A stretch of DNA of 64,000 nucleotides from Bostrychus sinensis (Eukaryota; Chordata; Actinopteri; Gobiiformes; Eleotridae): NCBI GenBank assembly GCA_020698575.1, contig CM036242.1:42558662-42622661 (forward strand), in the 5' to 3' direction. This document shows positions 22,171 through 33,489 of this stretch, one piece after another. Within the stretch, counting starts at the first letter, position 1. Each line of letters begins with the position of its first letter. A program made the translations under genes and the position numbers. The notes below the pieces were generated by a model, which saw nothing but the letters and a program-made list of their open reading frames with translations, ran no database searches and was not told the origin of the DNA.

Positions 22171-23435
22171 GGTTCTTTACCGCTGCGCCCAGTCCCCGCC
22201 CCTTTTAGGGTGAAAACATCTCTATTCACTCAATGGCGGCAAATACAAATTGTCAAATTTTTTCTTGTTCTGGGTTTAAAAAACTAAACACAGGCTCCAG
22301 AAGCACAACAAAAATGACCTGTTAAGCTGATGGTTCTATTCCCCCACTGCCAAAGAAAGATCAGGGTCGATATTTGAAGAAACGTTAGTGAAATATGACC
22401 TCTAATGCCGACCTCTACCACTGTCACAGGAGAAACACCCCACAGTGGATGGATTTTAGTACAACAACAATATACTTCATTTAACATAATTCATGACAAA
22501 TACAATCTCAGTAAAATGTTGGCTGACTTAAATGAGTTTAGTGTTAATTTAGGTCTGGACTGAAATTACATCAACATTTAAGATCAGTGTCCATCATCAT
22601 CTTAAATCTGGAAACTAACTAAAGTTATGGAAATAAATATCTTATGTGGTAGGAATATTATTTCAAATATGAACATGAACAATGACTTGCCACTCAAATG
22701 TATCTGACATACACACATTATACAGTAAAATGGGGTCTAGTCTGTCATTTTATCTTCCTGCTCTCTCTGAGTCTCACCTGAGGCCACAAATCTCTTCCTT
22801 TGGTTTCTTTTGGTCTGTGAGCAAGTAATGCAAATTGAGAATTGGGTATTTTAAAAGTAAAAAAACGATGATAGCAGCTCTTGGCCTGACTCCACCGACG
22901 TCTTGCCTGCTCGCAGCTGTTTTTTTTTCACCCAATAGGGGGCGCTAACATTCTGGCGACAAGGAAGTGACGTACAGCTGCTCTCTTCTGTAGGTTGCAT
23001 TCATGTTCCAGAATGTGAAGTCTAAACCTCAGATGGAGCCAGGCCCTGTACAAACACACAGGTGAGGGACTGTTTTTACAGGAAATAGACAAACAGAAAA
23101 TCCACAAATATTAAACCTGATAAGTTTTTGTTAGCTCCTGGCTCGACAACCTCACCATAATAATCCTGTGGCTTAATGCAGAGTCTACTGACAGCACTCA
23201 GGCCTGTGTGTTTGAATAATATCACTGCTTTCTGACGTTGTAGTGAAGACTTCACTTTAGGTCATGTGTGCTGACAGAGAAGACTTTGAACTGTGTTTCA
23301 TGTTTGTGTCCCAGTACTCAGAGATATTAACCATAAACCACACAAAGACATTGTGTTTTCAATCTGCAGCAGCAGATTCTACCTCAGAGTTCTGACTCCA
23401 GTTCAGTTTTAAACTACAGGCTCTTTAGGATTCTA
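22171..23435. other. Unassigned DNA
   Basis: No gene or repeat recognised. A GC-richer patch at 22920-23060 is not otherwise remarkable. Confidence 0.4.
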
Positions 23436-23491
23436 TGACATCAGGTGAACGCGACCTGTTATGCACAACAGGTCGCGTTCACCTGATGTCA
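23436..23491. repeat. Perfect inverted repeat, 25-bp arms, 6-nt loop
   Basis: Arms 23436-23460 and 23467-23491 are exact reverse complements and include the CG-rich core caggtgaacgcgacctg. The loop is atgcac (23461-23466). No coding or terminator context, and no other copy in the window. Confidence 0.95.
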
Positions 23492-23754
23492 ATGTTGCTG
23501 TTTTAGGTCAATGGAGGAAACTGCAGAGACTGCGAACAGAAGTGAGTGGGGCTGGGTGATAGACCGTTTCGTACCAAATACCATCTTTTTTTTTAATATG
23601 TATTTTCCATATACCATGATACTGGGGAAAATAGGGAACTTTTTTTTTATTTATTTATTTCATAATTTAAAGAGCAGTGTATGATATTATTGGGATATGG
23701 AGCAGAAGAGGCAGACTTTTGACCAATAGAAGAGCAAGATTTCTTCTTCCCAAG
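23492..23754. other. Unassigned spacer
   Basis: AT-rich DNA with T-runs near 23585 and 23640. The last 8 bases (ttcccaag, 23747-23754) are the likely left target duplication of the SINE that follows. Confidence 0.4.
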
Positions 23755-24078
23755 AAGTTCATACCGCCTTGTGGATGCCCGATTCCGTCAGACCTCAGAA
23801 GCTAAGCAGGGTAGGGCCTGGTCAGTACCTGGATGGGAGACCGCTGGGGATATACCAGGAAGCCGGTGTGAATGAGTGGTTGGTGGTGGTCAGAGGGTCT
23901 GTTGGCGCAGATGTGTGCAGCTGCGCTTCACACTACCCCAGGGGAAACTGTGGCTACAAAACATAGCTCACCACCACCAACTATGGAGTGAATGAAATAC
24001 TCCTTTCCTTCTATGTAAAGTGCTTTGGGTGACTTGTGTCATTGGTAAAGCGCTATATAAATACCATTCCCATTCCCT
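23755..24078 (+). mobile_element. 5S-rRNA-derived SINE (SINE3-like) with L2-type tail
   Basis: The first about 110 bp are a diverged 5S rRNA sequence: cataccgcc..., gaagctaagcagggtagggc (internal control region, A box/intermediate element) and cctggatgggagaccgctgg (C box). A SINE body follows (ggtggtcagagggtctgttg ... gtggctacaaaacatagctc). The 3' tail reads gtaaagtgctttgggtgact ... taaagcgctatataaatacc with an attccc simple repeat, as in SINEs mobilised by L2/CR1-type LINEs. An 8-bp direct repeat ttcccaag at 23747-23754 and 24079-24086 is a plausible target duplication. It is not a functional 5S gene: the start and several stem positions differ. Confidence 0.8.
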
Positions 24079-24086
24079 TTCCCAAG

Positions 24087-25499
24087 TTTCTCTCAGTAAA
24101 TACTGATGTGCTGCCTCCTACAGGTGAGGCTTGTTACTGTTCCCTCAGTCAGTTCAGTTCATTTGACAGAGCTCAGTTTGAACTCGAATCAGACCAATGA
24201 CATCATCGACACAGGTGCGGACTTTAGCCCCAAAGTGCACCGAGTCCTGCAGACCAGTGAGTGTGAGCACACCCTAAGCCTCTCCTCTCTGGGCCTTCGT
24301 ATGTTTTTGAGTCTCTCCTCCTTTAAGTCCAGTTGGCGCCCATACATTACTCAGTGACACAGCTGAGTGCATTAATGAAGTAAGAGGTGTTGGGGTCATT
24401 CCTCGTCTGGACCGGCTCTGATCAATAAACCTGATTTACACACAGTCCTGCTGCTCACGGGATGATACCAGGCTACAGGCTGATTTATACTGAGAACAGC
24501 CACCCACCAGGAGTGTATGAGGGAAACAGATGGAGGGAAAATGTACCAGTGTGCTCTTTGTACCAGTCCCAAGCCCAGAAAAAAAATGCAGACGGTTGAT
24601 TCAAATGAAAAAAGTCTCCTTATGATTGCTATTATAGCTTCAGGGACCTTCTAACATTCATCAATCCCAGATTTTTCTGGGCTTGGGACCAGCACACAGA
24701 ATGGATTAATTTTTTGGGTTTCCAACCACAAATTCTTATTTTTTTCTTCCTTAATGCCAGGTCCATGTCATGCAAATATGAAGTCTTTTACCTGAGCTTT
24801 TTGTGATAGGACTGTGTGGTAGTTTGGGCCTAAAAAATTGTTGGTGGGCCACATTTGGCACCCGGGATAGGCTCTAGCCAGTAATATTGTTCAGCAGTAA
24901 CAGTATTCTTAGTGCGCATTCACACCAGACCAACCGAACTGTGCCCAAGTCCAGAATGCCCCTAAAACATGGCACGGTTGGTGCCCAGGTGGGGCACACT
25001 TCAGAAGTTTGGAGGAGATTGCCTCGGCGCGGTGTGGTTGCTGTCATGTACACAATGGTTCTTCTCACAGTAAAAAGTGAATAAAGTCTATAATCAACAC
25101 CACTGACCTTCACATTCATGTTTCTGAAGAGAACAGACAGCGGCAGTAGTTTAGAAGCCTCTCATCCATCTGCCGCTGCCTTCGCTGCTGCTTATAGGTG
25201 GCTTTTATTCCAAAATGTGACAGAAGAAGGTATCTCATGAACAGGACTCAAATCAGACTCAAAATATTGCAGATACTTCATGCCATTGGGCTTACTTTTT
25301 CCACTACACCGGTATTAAAAGTGTTAGCAATTTTGCTTGTCATGTAAACAAACAGCGTCTCATGATGATGTAGTAACCTGTAGTTCTCAGAACTGGTGAT
25401 GAAACCGACCAGATCGTTTGTTCCAGAGTGAGTGCAGCCAGCAGGGCTAAACACAGACGAATGGGCCAAGTGTGAATTCGTCCTTACTTGAGTACAGTT
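24087..25499. other. Unassigned DNA
   Basis: No gene recognised. It holds a short inverted repeat at 24566-24689. Around 24900-25010 there is text (gcgcattcacaccagaccaa) of the kind often seen in fish dispersed repeats, but no family can be named. Confidence 0.4.
24566..24689. repeat. Short inverted repeat, GTCCCAAGCCCAGAAAAA arms
   Basis: The left arm gtcccaagcccagaaaaa (24566-24583) is mirrored by tttttctgggcttgggac (24672-24689), enclosing about 88 bp. It could be a tiny MITE or two head-to-head LINE/SINE scraps ('gtcccaagcccgga' is common in fish L2-type tails). Confidence 0.75.
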
Positions 25500-25640
25500 G
25501 GTCCTCTCCATTTGACCCGTCCTTCAATGCCACTGGGGTTAAACCTGTCAGGAGCAGAGGACCAGATCTGGTCTGGATCCTGGTTAGGACCTAGCTGGAG
25601 GATTGGCTTTTTTTGCATGTTTCAGGTTGATGTGGGAAAC
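25500..25640 (+). repeat. Dispersed repeat family C, copy 2
   Basis: Contains 'ctctccatttgacccgtcct', 'ggggttaaacctgtcaggag' followed by 'cagagga', 'ggatcctggttaggacctag' and 'tttcaggttgatgtgggaaa', collinear with 40800-40950. Confidence 0.55.
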
Positions 25641-25930
25641 CGGTAGCGAAGCCTTTTGCTCTGGTTTGATTTTGATTTAGAACTGTCCTATCACAGTCGT
25701 TTATCTGCAGAGCATCTTATGAAAATGGAAGAGCTAACCAAGATAGCACTGGCTACTGAGCTAATGTAATAACTTCTGTTTAGGTCTTTCCTTTGTCTCC
25801 TGTTGTTCTGCGTCCTGTTTCCATTTTAACAACAGTAAAGTCTTGCTGACATCCCACGTAACCACCACATTCAAACAAACCCACTTTTTCTTTCACAAGT
25901 CTTTGTACAACTGGCTTCTGCTGGACCTTA
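25641..25930 (-). repeat. Dispersed repeat family B, copy 2
   Basis: Minus-strand relative of 14900-15230: in reverse complement it has 'aagttattacattagctcag', 'caaaggaaagacctaaacag', 'ttgttaaaatggaaacagga' and the 'caaagacttgtgaaagaaaa' block. Directly follows a family C copy. Confidence 0.6.
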
Positions 25931-26775
25931 AACTTCCAGTTCAGAGTTTAGCTTTGACATCTGATGCATCCTTTACCTTCAAGCGTGAACTTGAAATCCG
26001 CTCCTCCCCAGTACAAGGCAGTGGTTTTGGGTCAGTTGGAGGAAGTGTCGGGGAAGAGAGAAGTCTGTCTGTCTGTGCTTAGCTTCCCCTCGGTCCCAGA
26101 CAGGAGGAAGAACCAGGATTTAAAGTCCTGAAGCTCAGGACTAAATAATACTGCCCTAAAAGTTACTTAGTCTGTGTCAAAGTAGTGTACTTCCGAACTT
26201 CTCCTCGGTCAGTGCTCAGTTTGTCCTCTGGTCAGGAGATGTTTCCTTAAAAATAAAGTAAAAACTGACCAATAATAACACCTCTGCCCCTCTGAGAAAC
26301 CGTCATTGTCCTCTGTACTTCCTGCCGGAGTTAGATCCAGTAAATCCAAGATGGCGGCCGCTACTGTCAGCTCCTGTCCTTGTCCATAACTCAAGAGTCT
26401 GAACGGCATCATCCTTCAGTCTGTGTCCTTCAACAAACTGAACACAAACTCTTCACCAGCGACAGTTTCCCCAGATATATACAGAAATATTCTCAAGTGT
26501 CCTGGGTTTATGCTGAAGGAGAAAAACACAGAAAACAGAGAAAGAGTTCCGTGACAAAGGAAGCTCGAGATAATACAGAGAAAGTGTCTCCAGCTCTGAC
26601 TTCCTCTGCCTCAGTCTAGGTTTACATATAAAAACCAGGAAGTGCCTAATATGGCCGTCTCCAGTGAGTCCCGTCGAAAGCCCAGCCCCCGCTCTGCATT
26701 AACTCAAATTTATGCAAAGGCTGTAAATGATTTATAACACACCGTTCAACAGAGGCATTTTTACAACAAGACGAG
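25931..26775. other. Unassigned DNA
   Basis: No gene recognised. The stretch around 26320-26420 contains an 'aagatggcggccgctact' patch with CG dinucleotides. Confidence 0.35.
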
Positions 26776-26935
26776 GAGAGAGGAGAGAGGAGAGGAGAGA
26801 GGAGTGAGGAGAGAGGAGAGAGGAAAGAGGTGAGGAGAGAGGAGAGAGAAGAGGAGAGAGGAGTGAGGAGAGAGGAGAGAGGTGATGAGAGAGGAGGGGT
26901 GAGAGGAGAAGAGAGAGGAGAGAGAGGAACTGGTT
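26776..26935 (+). repeat. Purine-rich (GGAGA)n-type tract
   Basis: About 160 bp of almost pure purine on the plus strand built from gagga/gagag modules. Similar in type to 54774-55709. Confidence 0.9.
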
Positions 26936-28670
26936 TATTCTGAGGCTCAGGCCTGGATCCTATTTTATTGGGGAGAGGTCACATGTTTAGGGTTGAGTCA
27001 GGGAAAAGCTCAGTTGGTTCCTGTCTGGGAGATGACCAGGTTTGTGGCCTGAGCGTTTCTCCACTCTCATGAACAGTGTGTGATCTGTACACCAGCCGTA
27101 CAGTTAACCTATAACTGTACTTGGCCTGGCTGTCCTGCATTTGCCCAGTTATGTCCATTCAGGTGTGGCTGATTAAACTACACTGTCTCAGATATACTGC
27201 ATTTTTTAAAAGATTTAGAGCTGTTTTAAGCTGCATTTGGAGAACTAAGAAAGTACACGCCTAATAGAGATGAATCTTCTTAGCTGACTCTGAACTCCAT
27301 TCTTCTGACTTCCATAGCAGCATTTGTCATCAGTGTGTCCTGGAAGGCCCTGACGATTACTTATAAAAATAGAGGTAGACATCACCACTGCATCAGTGCC
27401 CTATAGCAATTTATAGGCATACATCACGTAAAAGCAACTACCTACATGTGATCACTTTGAAAAAATCAGTGACTCAGTGCCCAAAACTACAACATAAGTC
27501 ACTTCTAGTGCATTTGAAATGTCAAAATTGAACTCAGCATCCCTTAGAACATAGAAAATGAAACCAATATCTTGAAGATTGGCAAATCTCGATAGAAATG
27601 ACATTTTTACAGGTCCTGATGGACACCATCTTGAAAAATGACCGCCATCTTAGATTTTTGCATGGCAAATCAGGTAAAACTGATTGATATCTGAATCACT
27701 AACACTGTACCAAATTTCATGCTTGTATCACAATTTGCACAATCTTTGCATAGAGCTGGACCCTGACCACTTCACTGACCTAGAGTGTATTCCCATTACT
27801 AAATACAGGGTTATTATGAGACCAAATGGTTTCCTTAAATACAAATATATGTATACACAGGTTTTCTTAGACAGAAGCCAGGACCATTATTATAGCTAAG
27901 GCCTCACAGTCCTACACTTCTATGGTGCACCTTTAAAGTCTTCCTTTGCATCTCCTGAAATCACATCTATTCAAGCATCTGTCCTCTCTGAGCTTGGCTT
28001 TAATGTGAACATTTATGCACAAAGACTGAAGTCATTATTCAGCTCTGTGTATGTGAGGGGCTGGACCTTGAGAAGCCTGGGTGGATGGAGTTGGGCTGGA
28101 GGAGAGGAGCGCGCTGCGGTTATTCATCAGGAGAACGGCGTCAGCGGTGCAGAGAAAAATGGGCCCATTATTTGTGAGCGGTAATGGGCAATATTTGTGA
28201 GGTGGCCCTGAACGCGGCAGCACAGAGGGTTGGTGTAGAGAGACTAAAGGGGTAAAGGATGAGAGAGGCAGAGCACTGAAGGCCACATGTGAGGGACGTC
28301 AGGACAGGTGGAGGTGAAGGAGGTCTGTACGGTGAATGCAAGGAGAATATGAGGGGGAACAATCAGTTAAAAATGAAAAAAAAAACTGAGAGCATTCAAA
28401 AGCAAAAAGCCATTTCAACCATGTTTTATTCATAATAAATTAGACCAAACTGGTGGTTTTACCAATAGGGGGCAGTAGGCGACTGATGCGAGTGGGCGTA
28501 GGTTTGTCAACAACAACAGGAATGTCTAAAGCGTGGGCCACTCCGGGCTGATAAGGAAAAGTGATGGGTCTTTTGCAAACAAGAAGCAGCATCTGGCTGT
28601 ATTCTGTGCTTACAAACTGCATAAAAATAATGATTACAAAATTCTTTACCAACACCATTCCTAATCACGA
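26936..28670. other. Unassigned DNA with a possible conserved non-coding segment
   Basis: No gene recognised. 28090-28215 combines CG dinucleotides with AT-rich words (gagcggtaatgggcaatatt) and has no repeat relative in the window; it could be regulatory. 27300-27700 is AT-rich with no identifiable family. Confidence 0.35.
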
Positions 28671-28768
28671 CTCTGGAGTGAATGAAATACCCCTTCCCTT
28701 CTGTGTAAAGTGCTTTGGGTGACTTGTGTCATTGGTAAAGCGCTATATAAATACCATTCCCATTCCCA
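28671..28768 (+). mobile_element. SINE3-like tail, 5'-truncated second copy
   Basis: Nearly identical to 23985-24078: ggagtgaatgaaatacccct, gtaaagtgctttgggtgact, attggtaaagcgctatataa and the terminal attccc repeat. The 5S-derived head is missing. Confidence 0.8.
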
Positions 28769-29956
28769 TTAAACTAATAAATAAACAAGGAGCTATTTGG
28801 GAGCCATAAGAGCCAGACTGCCCATCACTAATAATGACTGGAGTGAAGCATTTGTGTGTTGCAGAGGTTTATTTACAGAAGCCTATTATCTGCTGCATAT
28901 GTCTCTTTGTGGCTCTTTGGCCATCAGACATCTGCTTATGTAAAGTCAATAATAGAATACGTAGACAACGTCTGTGAAACCAGCTGCATCTGCGTCAGCT
29001 CGTCAGTGTAAAATAAAACTTTCTCCCTGTTTTCCAGTATATGCTATGGCCTTAACCGTTAACTGTTGTAATAAACTGTTTTAGCCTCAGTTGTCCACTC
29101 AGATGCACACAGACCGATCAGAAAGGCCACACATGAGCACAAAGTTAGTTAGAATTGTAACTCTAGTTCTCTGAGATAACCAGTGCTGTATTTAACACAG
29201 TTCTTTGTTCGTTTACATTTATTAATGACCACCCACATGCAATTTTTTAATATATAGTTATAGGCTAAGTGACTTTTGAGCATTAAAACTGGCTGTGGCT
29301 CTTTACAAATTAAAATTTTGTATTTTTGGGAACAATCAGCTCCTTGGATCCAGAAGGTTGAATAGTGAATAGTTATGAATATTGCAACTGCAGATACTAC
29401 GCGTTGCTTGGTCCTGGGCCTGGGTCACTTTGCTGTGTCTGAAGCCAGGAGAGACGTGAGGAGACAGAGGTGTGGTGATGTGTGTCCCAACCTTTAGTGA
29501 TACTTATAACCAACATGGCTGACAGGGGTCTCTTCCAACAAGTAGCTCACAAAACTTGTCTGCAGTGCGAGCGTGTCATTCGCTGTAGACAGACAAAATG
29601 CACCTCCAGCTGGACTAAATGTTTTTGTTTTGATGCTAAATCTGAGCTCAGATGACATTTTTATTACTATTTTTTTTAAATCATCATCCTCCTGTGTTAG
29701 TGTGGTGTTATTTGGCTGAGTAAAGAGGTCTTGGTGCAGGTCTTCGAGTGCATCCCAGCTCTGGTTAAACATAACTCTCTAAAGTCTGTAGAGAGTGGTC
29801 CCCTGCAGGTGGGAGATCTGTGCTGCCCCATTCAAGACCACTGGACCATGGCCTTGTACCCCCCTGAGACCCCCTCCTCTGCCCCTCCTACCCCCTGTAA
29901 CCCCCGTCCTGTTTCCTCTGGGGCAGTATCACACAGAGCACAGGTGCTTACTACCC

Positions 29957-29959
<3 letters not shown>
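28769..29959. other. Unassigned DNA
   Basis: No gene or repeat family recognised. Confidence 0.4.

Positions 29960-30002
<43 letters not shown>
29960..30002. repeat. (GT)n microsatellite
   Basis: About 21 perfect GT repeats. Confidence 0.95.
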
Positions 30003-30003
<1 letters not shown>

Positions 30004-30443
30004 TGCCCTCTGTGAACTCAGAGCTCAGACCATATTGTGTGAACCAACAATGGGCCTATTGTTCCTGAACGTGAAGGAACGTGCACAGAAGTACAAACCA
30101 AACCCCAGAAATGTTGGGATGTTTTTTTTAAATTTGAACAAAATAAAAACTAAAAGTCTTTCAAATCACATGAGCTAATATTTTATTCCCAATAGAACAC
30201 AGATAACGCAACAAATGTTTACTCTGAGAAATTGTACACTTTTATGCATAAAAGGAGCTCATCTCAAATTTGGGTCAAATTTACAGGTCTCAAAATAGTT
30301 TGGACAGGGGCAACAAATGGCTGAAAAAGCAAGGCATTTTAAAAAGACTGAGCTGGGATAAGAACCAGCAACTAATTGTGTTAACTGATCTGAGGTCTGT
30401 AACAGGATTAGCTCTAAAGGGAAGTCTTAGAGCAGAAGTAAAG

Positions 30444-30703
30444 ATGGGCAGAGGCTCTCCAGTCTGTGAAAGAGTGAAGAGGAAAAAGATTAAAGTGGAA
30501 TACTTTAAAAACAATGTTCCTCAAAGGCTTTGCAGATCTCATCATCTACAGAGCAGGACATGGTCAAAAGGAAACCTCGATGGAAACCTACATCAGGCAA
30601 GAATGGAACCAAACTCAACACAAAACTCCAGAAACTCATAACCTCAATGTCCAGACGTCTTCAAACTGTTCTGAAAAGAAGAGGAGATGCTGCCTCATGG
30701 TAA
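30444..30703 (+). pseudogene. Tc1-like transposase, N- and C-terminal remnants fused by deletion
   Basis: Begins MGRGSPVCERVKRKKIKVEY and continues FKNNVPQ, the N-terminal helix-turn-helix start of this Tc1 family. After a frameshift it breaks at about 30565, and the text jumps to the C-terminus: YIRQEWNQ, then RRLQTVLKRRGDAASW and TAA at 30701-30703. The entire DDE catalytic domain is missing. The comparison to the family is from general knowledge of fish Tc1 transposases and from the partial copy at 50426-50692, which retains part of the deleted middle. Confidence 0.7.
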
Positions 30704-31852
30704 ACCTGCCCCTGTCCCAACTGAGACCTGAGTCTAAACCTGCCCCTGTCCCAACTGAGACCTGAGTCTAAACCTGCCCCTGTCCCAACTGAGACCTGAG
30801 GGTAAACCTGCCCCTGTCCCAACTGAGACCTGAGGGTAAACCTGCCCCTGTCCCAACTGAGACCTGAGGGTAAACCTGCCCCTGTCCCAACTGAGACCTG
30901 AGGGTAAACCTGCCCCTGTCCCAACTGAGACCTGAGGGTAAACCTGCCCCTGTCCCAACTGAGACCTGAGGGTAAACCTGCCCCTGTCCCAACTGAGACC
31001 TGAGGGTAAACCTGCCCCTGTCCCAACTGAGACCTGAGTCTAAACCTGCCCCTGTCCCAACTGAGACCTGAGTCTAAACCTGCCCCTGTCCCAACTGAGA
31101 CCTGAGGGTAAACCTGCCCCTGTCCCAACTGAGACCTGAGGGTAAACCTGCCCCTGTCCCAACTGAGACCTGAGGGTAAACCTGCCCCTGTCCCAACTGA
31201 GACCTGAGTCTAAACCTGCCCCTGTCCCAACTGAGACCTGAGGGTAAACCTGCCCCTGTCCCAACTGAGACCTGAGGGTAAACCTGCCCCTGTCCCAACT
31301 GAGACCTGAGGGTAAACCTGCCCCTGTCCCAACTGAGACCTGAGGGTAAACCTGCCCCTGTCCCAACTGAGACCTGAGTCTAAACCTGCCCCTGTCCCAA
31401 CTGAGACCTGAGTCTAAACCTGCCCCTGTCCCAACTGAGACCTGAGGGTAAACCTGCCCCTGTCCCAACTGAGACCTGAGGGTAAACCTGCCCCTGTCCC
31501 AACTGAGTCCTGAGTCTAAACCTGCCCCTGTCCCAACTGAGACCTGAGGGTAAACCTGCCCCTGTCCCAACTGAGACCTGAGGGTAAACCTGCCCCTGTC
31601 CCAACTGAGACCTGAGGGTAAACCTGCCCCTGTCCCAACTGAGACCTGAGGGTAAACCTGCCCCTGTCCCAACTGAGACCTGAGTCTAAACCTGCCCCTG
31701 TCCCAACTGAGACCTGAGGGTAAACCTGCCCCTGTCCCAACTGAGACCTGAGGGTAAACCTGCCCCTGTCCCAACTGAGACCTGAGGGTAAACCTGCCCC
31801 TGTCCCAACTGAGACCTGAGGGTAAACCTGCCCCTGTCCCAACTGAGACCTG
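30701..31852 (+). repeat. 34-bp minisatellite grown from a transposon 3' end
   Basis: About 34 highly uniform units of 34 bp, each reading taaacctgcccctgtccc, aactgagacctg, then either aggg or agtc. The first unit begins with the TAA stop codon of the Tc1 transposase remnant. The last unit runs without a break into gacctgtaggcagcacattt, the start of the transposon's 3' subterminal sequence. The two variants (aggg, agtc) alternate in blocks, showing higher-order duplication. Because 34 is not a multiple of 3, minus-strand ORFs with a 34-residue period appear (up to 279 aa); these are not genes. Confidence 0.95.
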
Positions 31853-32022
31853 TAGGCAGCACATTTGAAATGAGCTCATTTTGTGATAAAAGTGTCACAT
31901 TTCTCAGAGTAAACATTTGTTCTGTTATCTGTGTTCTATTGGCTCATGTGGTTTGAAAGACGTTTGGTTTTCATTTTATTTAAATGTTAAAAACGTCCCA
32001 ACACTTCTCGAATTCGGGTTGT

Positions 32023-32349
32023 TCAAGTAGTCCTTGTCCTTGTATATTCTTGGACTGGCTTGTTACGTCGGTCTGTGCTGCTTTAGTTCTGGTTTAGTCA
32101 ATGACAACAGGAAGTAGTCGTGAGTCCGTGTCTCATACTGCTCTCTGATTGGTCGATACAGTTTAGCAGAGCTAGCAGAAACATTAAATGCTAATGAACA
32201 GTGAGTCACCTGTACAGCAGGGGTCAGAGGTCAGCTGTATCACACTGTGATGTCATGTGACCTCTGACCCCTGCAGTGTTTTTAAGCCGTAATCAGCCAT
32301 GACCTCTGTGACCCCGGTGAGGTCACACAGCCTGACATCACCAGTCTGC
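32023..32349. other. Unassigned DNA
   Basis: Contains a local palindromic pattern: 'caggggtcagaggtcagctg' (32218-32237) against 'tgacctctgacccctg' (32258-32273), an inverted repeat with a short spacer. No gene recognised. Confidence 0.4.
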
Positions 32350-32355
32350 ATTCAA

Positions 32356-33462
32356 GACTAAACCAGGACTAAAACAGGACTAAACCAGGACTAAACCAGG
32401 ACTAAAGCAGGACTAAACCAGGACTAAAACAGGACTAAAGCAGGACTAAAGCAGGACTAAACCAGGACTAAAACAGGACTAAAACAGGACTAAACCAAGA
32501 CTAAAACAGGACTAAAACAGGACTGAACCAGGAAAAAAAACAGGACTAAAACAGGAGTAAACAGGACTAAAACAGGACTGAACCAGGAAAAAAAACAGGA
32601 CTAAAACAGGAGTAAACAGGACTAAAACAGGACTAAACCAGGACAAAAAACAAAAAAACAGGACTAAACATGGACTAAAACAGGACTAAACCAGGACAAA
32701 AAACAGGACTAAACCAGGACTAAAACAGGAGTAAACCCGGACTAAACCAGGACTAAAACAGGACTAAAACAGTACTAAACCAGGACTAAACCAGGACTAA
32801 ACCAGGAGTAAACCAGGACTAAATCAGGACAAAACCAGGACTAAAACAGGACTAAAACAGGACTAAAACAGGACTGAACCAGGACAAAAAAACAGGACTA
32901 AAACAGGACTAAACCAGGACAAAAAACAGGACTAAACCAGGACTAAACTTGGACTAAACCAGGACTAAAACAGGACTAAAACAGGACTAAACCAGGACTA
33001 AAATAGGACTAAACCAGGACTAAACCAGGACTAAAACAGGACTAAACCAGGACTAAAACAGGACTAAACCAGGACTAAACCAGGACTAAAACAGGACTAA
33101 ACCAAGACTAAAACAGGACTAAAACAGGACTAAAACAGGACTAAACCAGGACTAAAACAGGACTAAACCAGGACTAAACCAGGACTAAAACAGGACTAAA
33201 CCAAGACTAAAACAGGACTAAAACAGGACTAAAACAGGACTGAACCAGGACAAAAAAACAGGACTAAAACAGGACTAAACCAGGACTAAACCAGGACTAA
33301 ACCAGGACTAAACCAGGACTAAAACCAGGACTAAAACAGGATTAAAACAGGACTAAAACAGGACTGAACCAGGACAAAAAAACAGGACTAAACCAAGAGT
33401 AAACCAGGACTAAATCAGGACAAAACCAGGACTAAAACAGGACTAAAACAGGACAGAGGACA
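32356..33462 (+). repeat. 11-bp minisatellite (GGACTAAACCA / GGACTAAAACA)
   Basis: About 1.1 kb of roughly 100 units of 11 bp, mainly GGACTAAACCA and GGACTAAAACA, with A-rich interruptions (ggacaaaaaaacaggacta). Blocks of variants are repeated, for example 32521-32574 against 32575-32630. It differs from the 10.4-kb array mainly by T for C in position 5. Confidence 0.95.
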
Positions 33463-33489
33463 AGACAGAGCAGCGCCTAAAATATTCGG

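Larger units (their letters stand above)
30093..32022 (+). mobile_element. Tc1-like transposon with internal deletion and internal minisatellite
   Basis: Left terminus acaaaccaaaccccagaaat (30093) and right terminus acttctcgaattcgggttgt (about 32003-32022) are the degenerate inverted ends of one element. Long subterminal inverted repeats are also visible: 30110-30200 against 31900-31990, with shared words gagctcat and acagataac/gttatctgt. The transposase gene is reduced to its two ends, and the 3' UTR has been replaced by about 34 copies of a 34-bp unit. A second copy of the same family lies on the minus strand at 50106-50730. Confidence 0.75.

Noticed and set aside
23755..23870. Functional 5S rRNA gene
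   Set aside because: Several stem bases differ, the 5' start is degraded and it is fused to a SINE body and tail.
30701..31852. CRISPR-like array (regular 34-bp period)
   Set aside because: Units are directly contiguous with no spacers, and the genome is vertebrate.
31040..31879. 279-codon frame with regular GTGAGL-type repeats
   Set aside because: 34-bp minisatellite with a period not divisible by three; not a repeat protein gene.
32356..33462. Telomere-like or centromeric satellite
   Set aside because: The 11-bp unit is not TTAGGG-like and the array is short and interspersed; it is a minisatellite.
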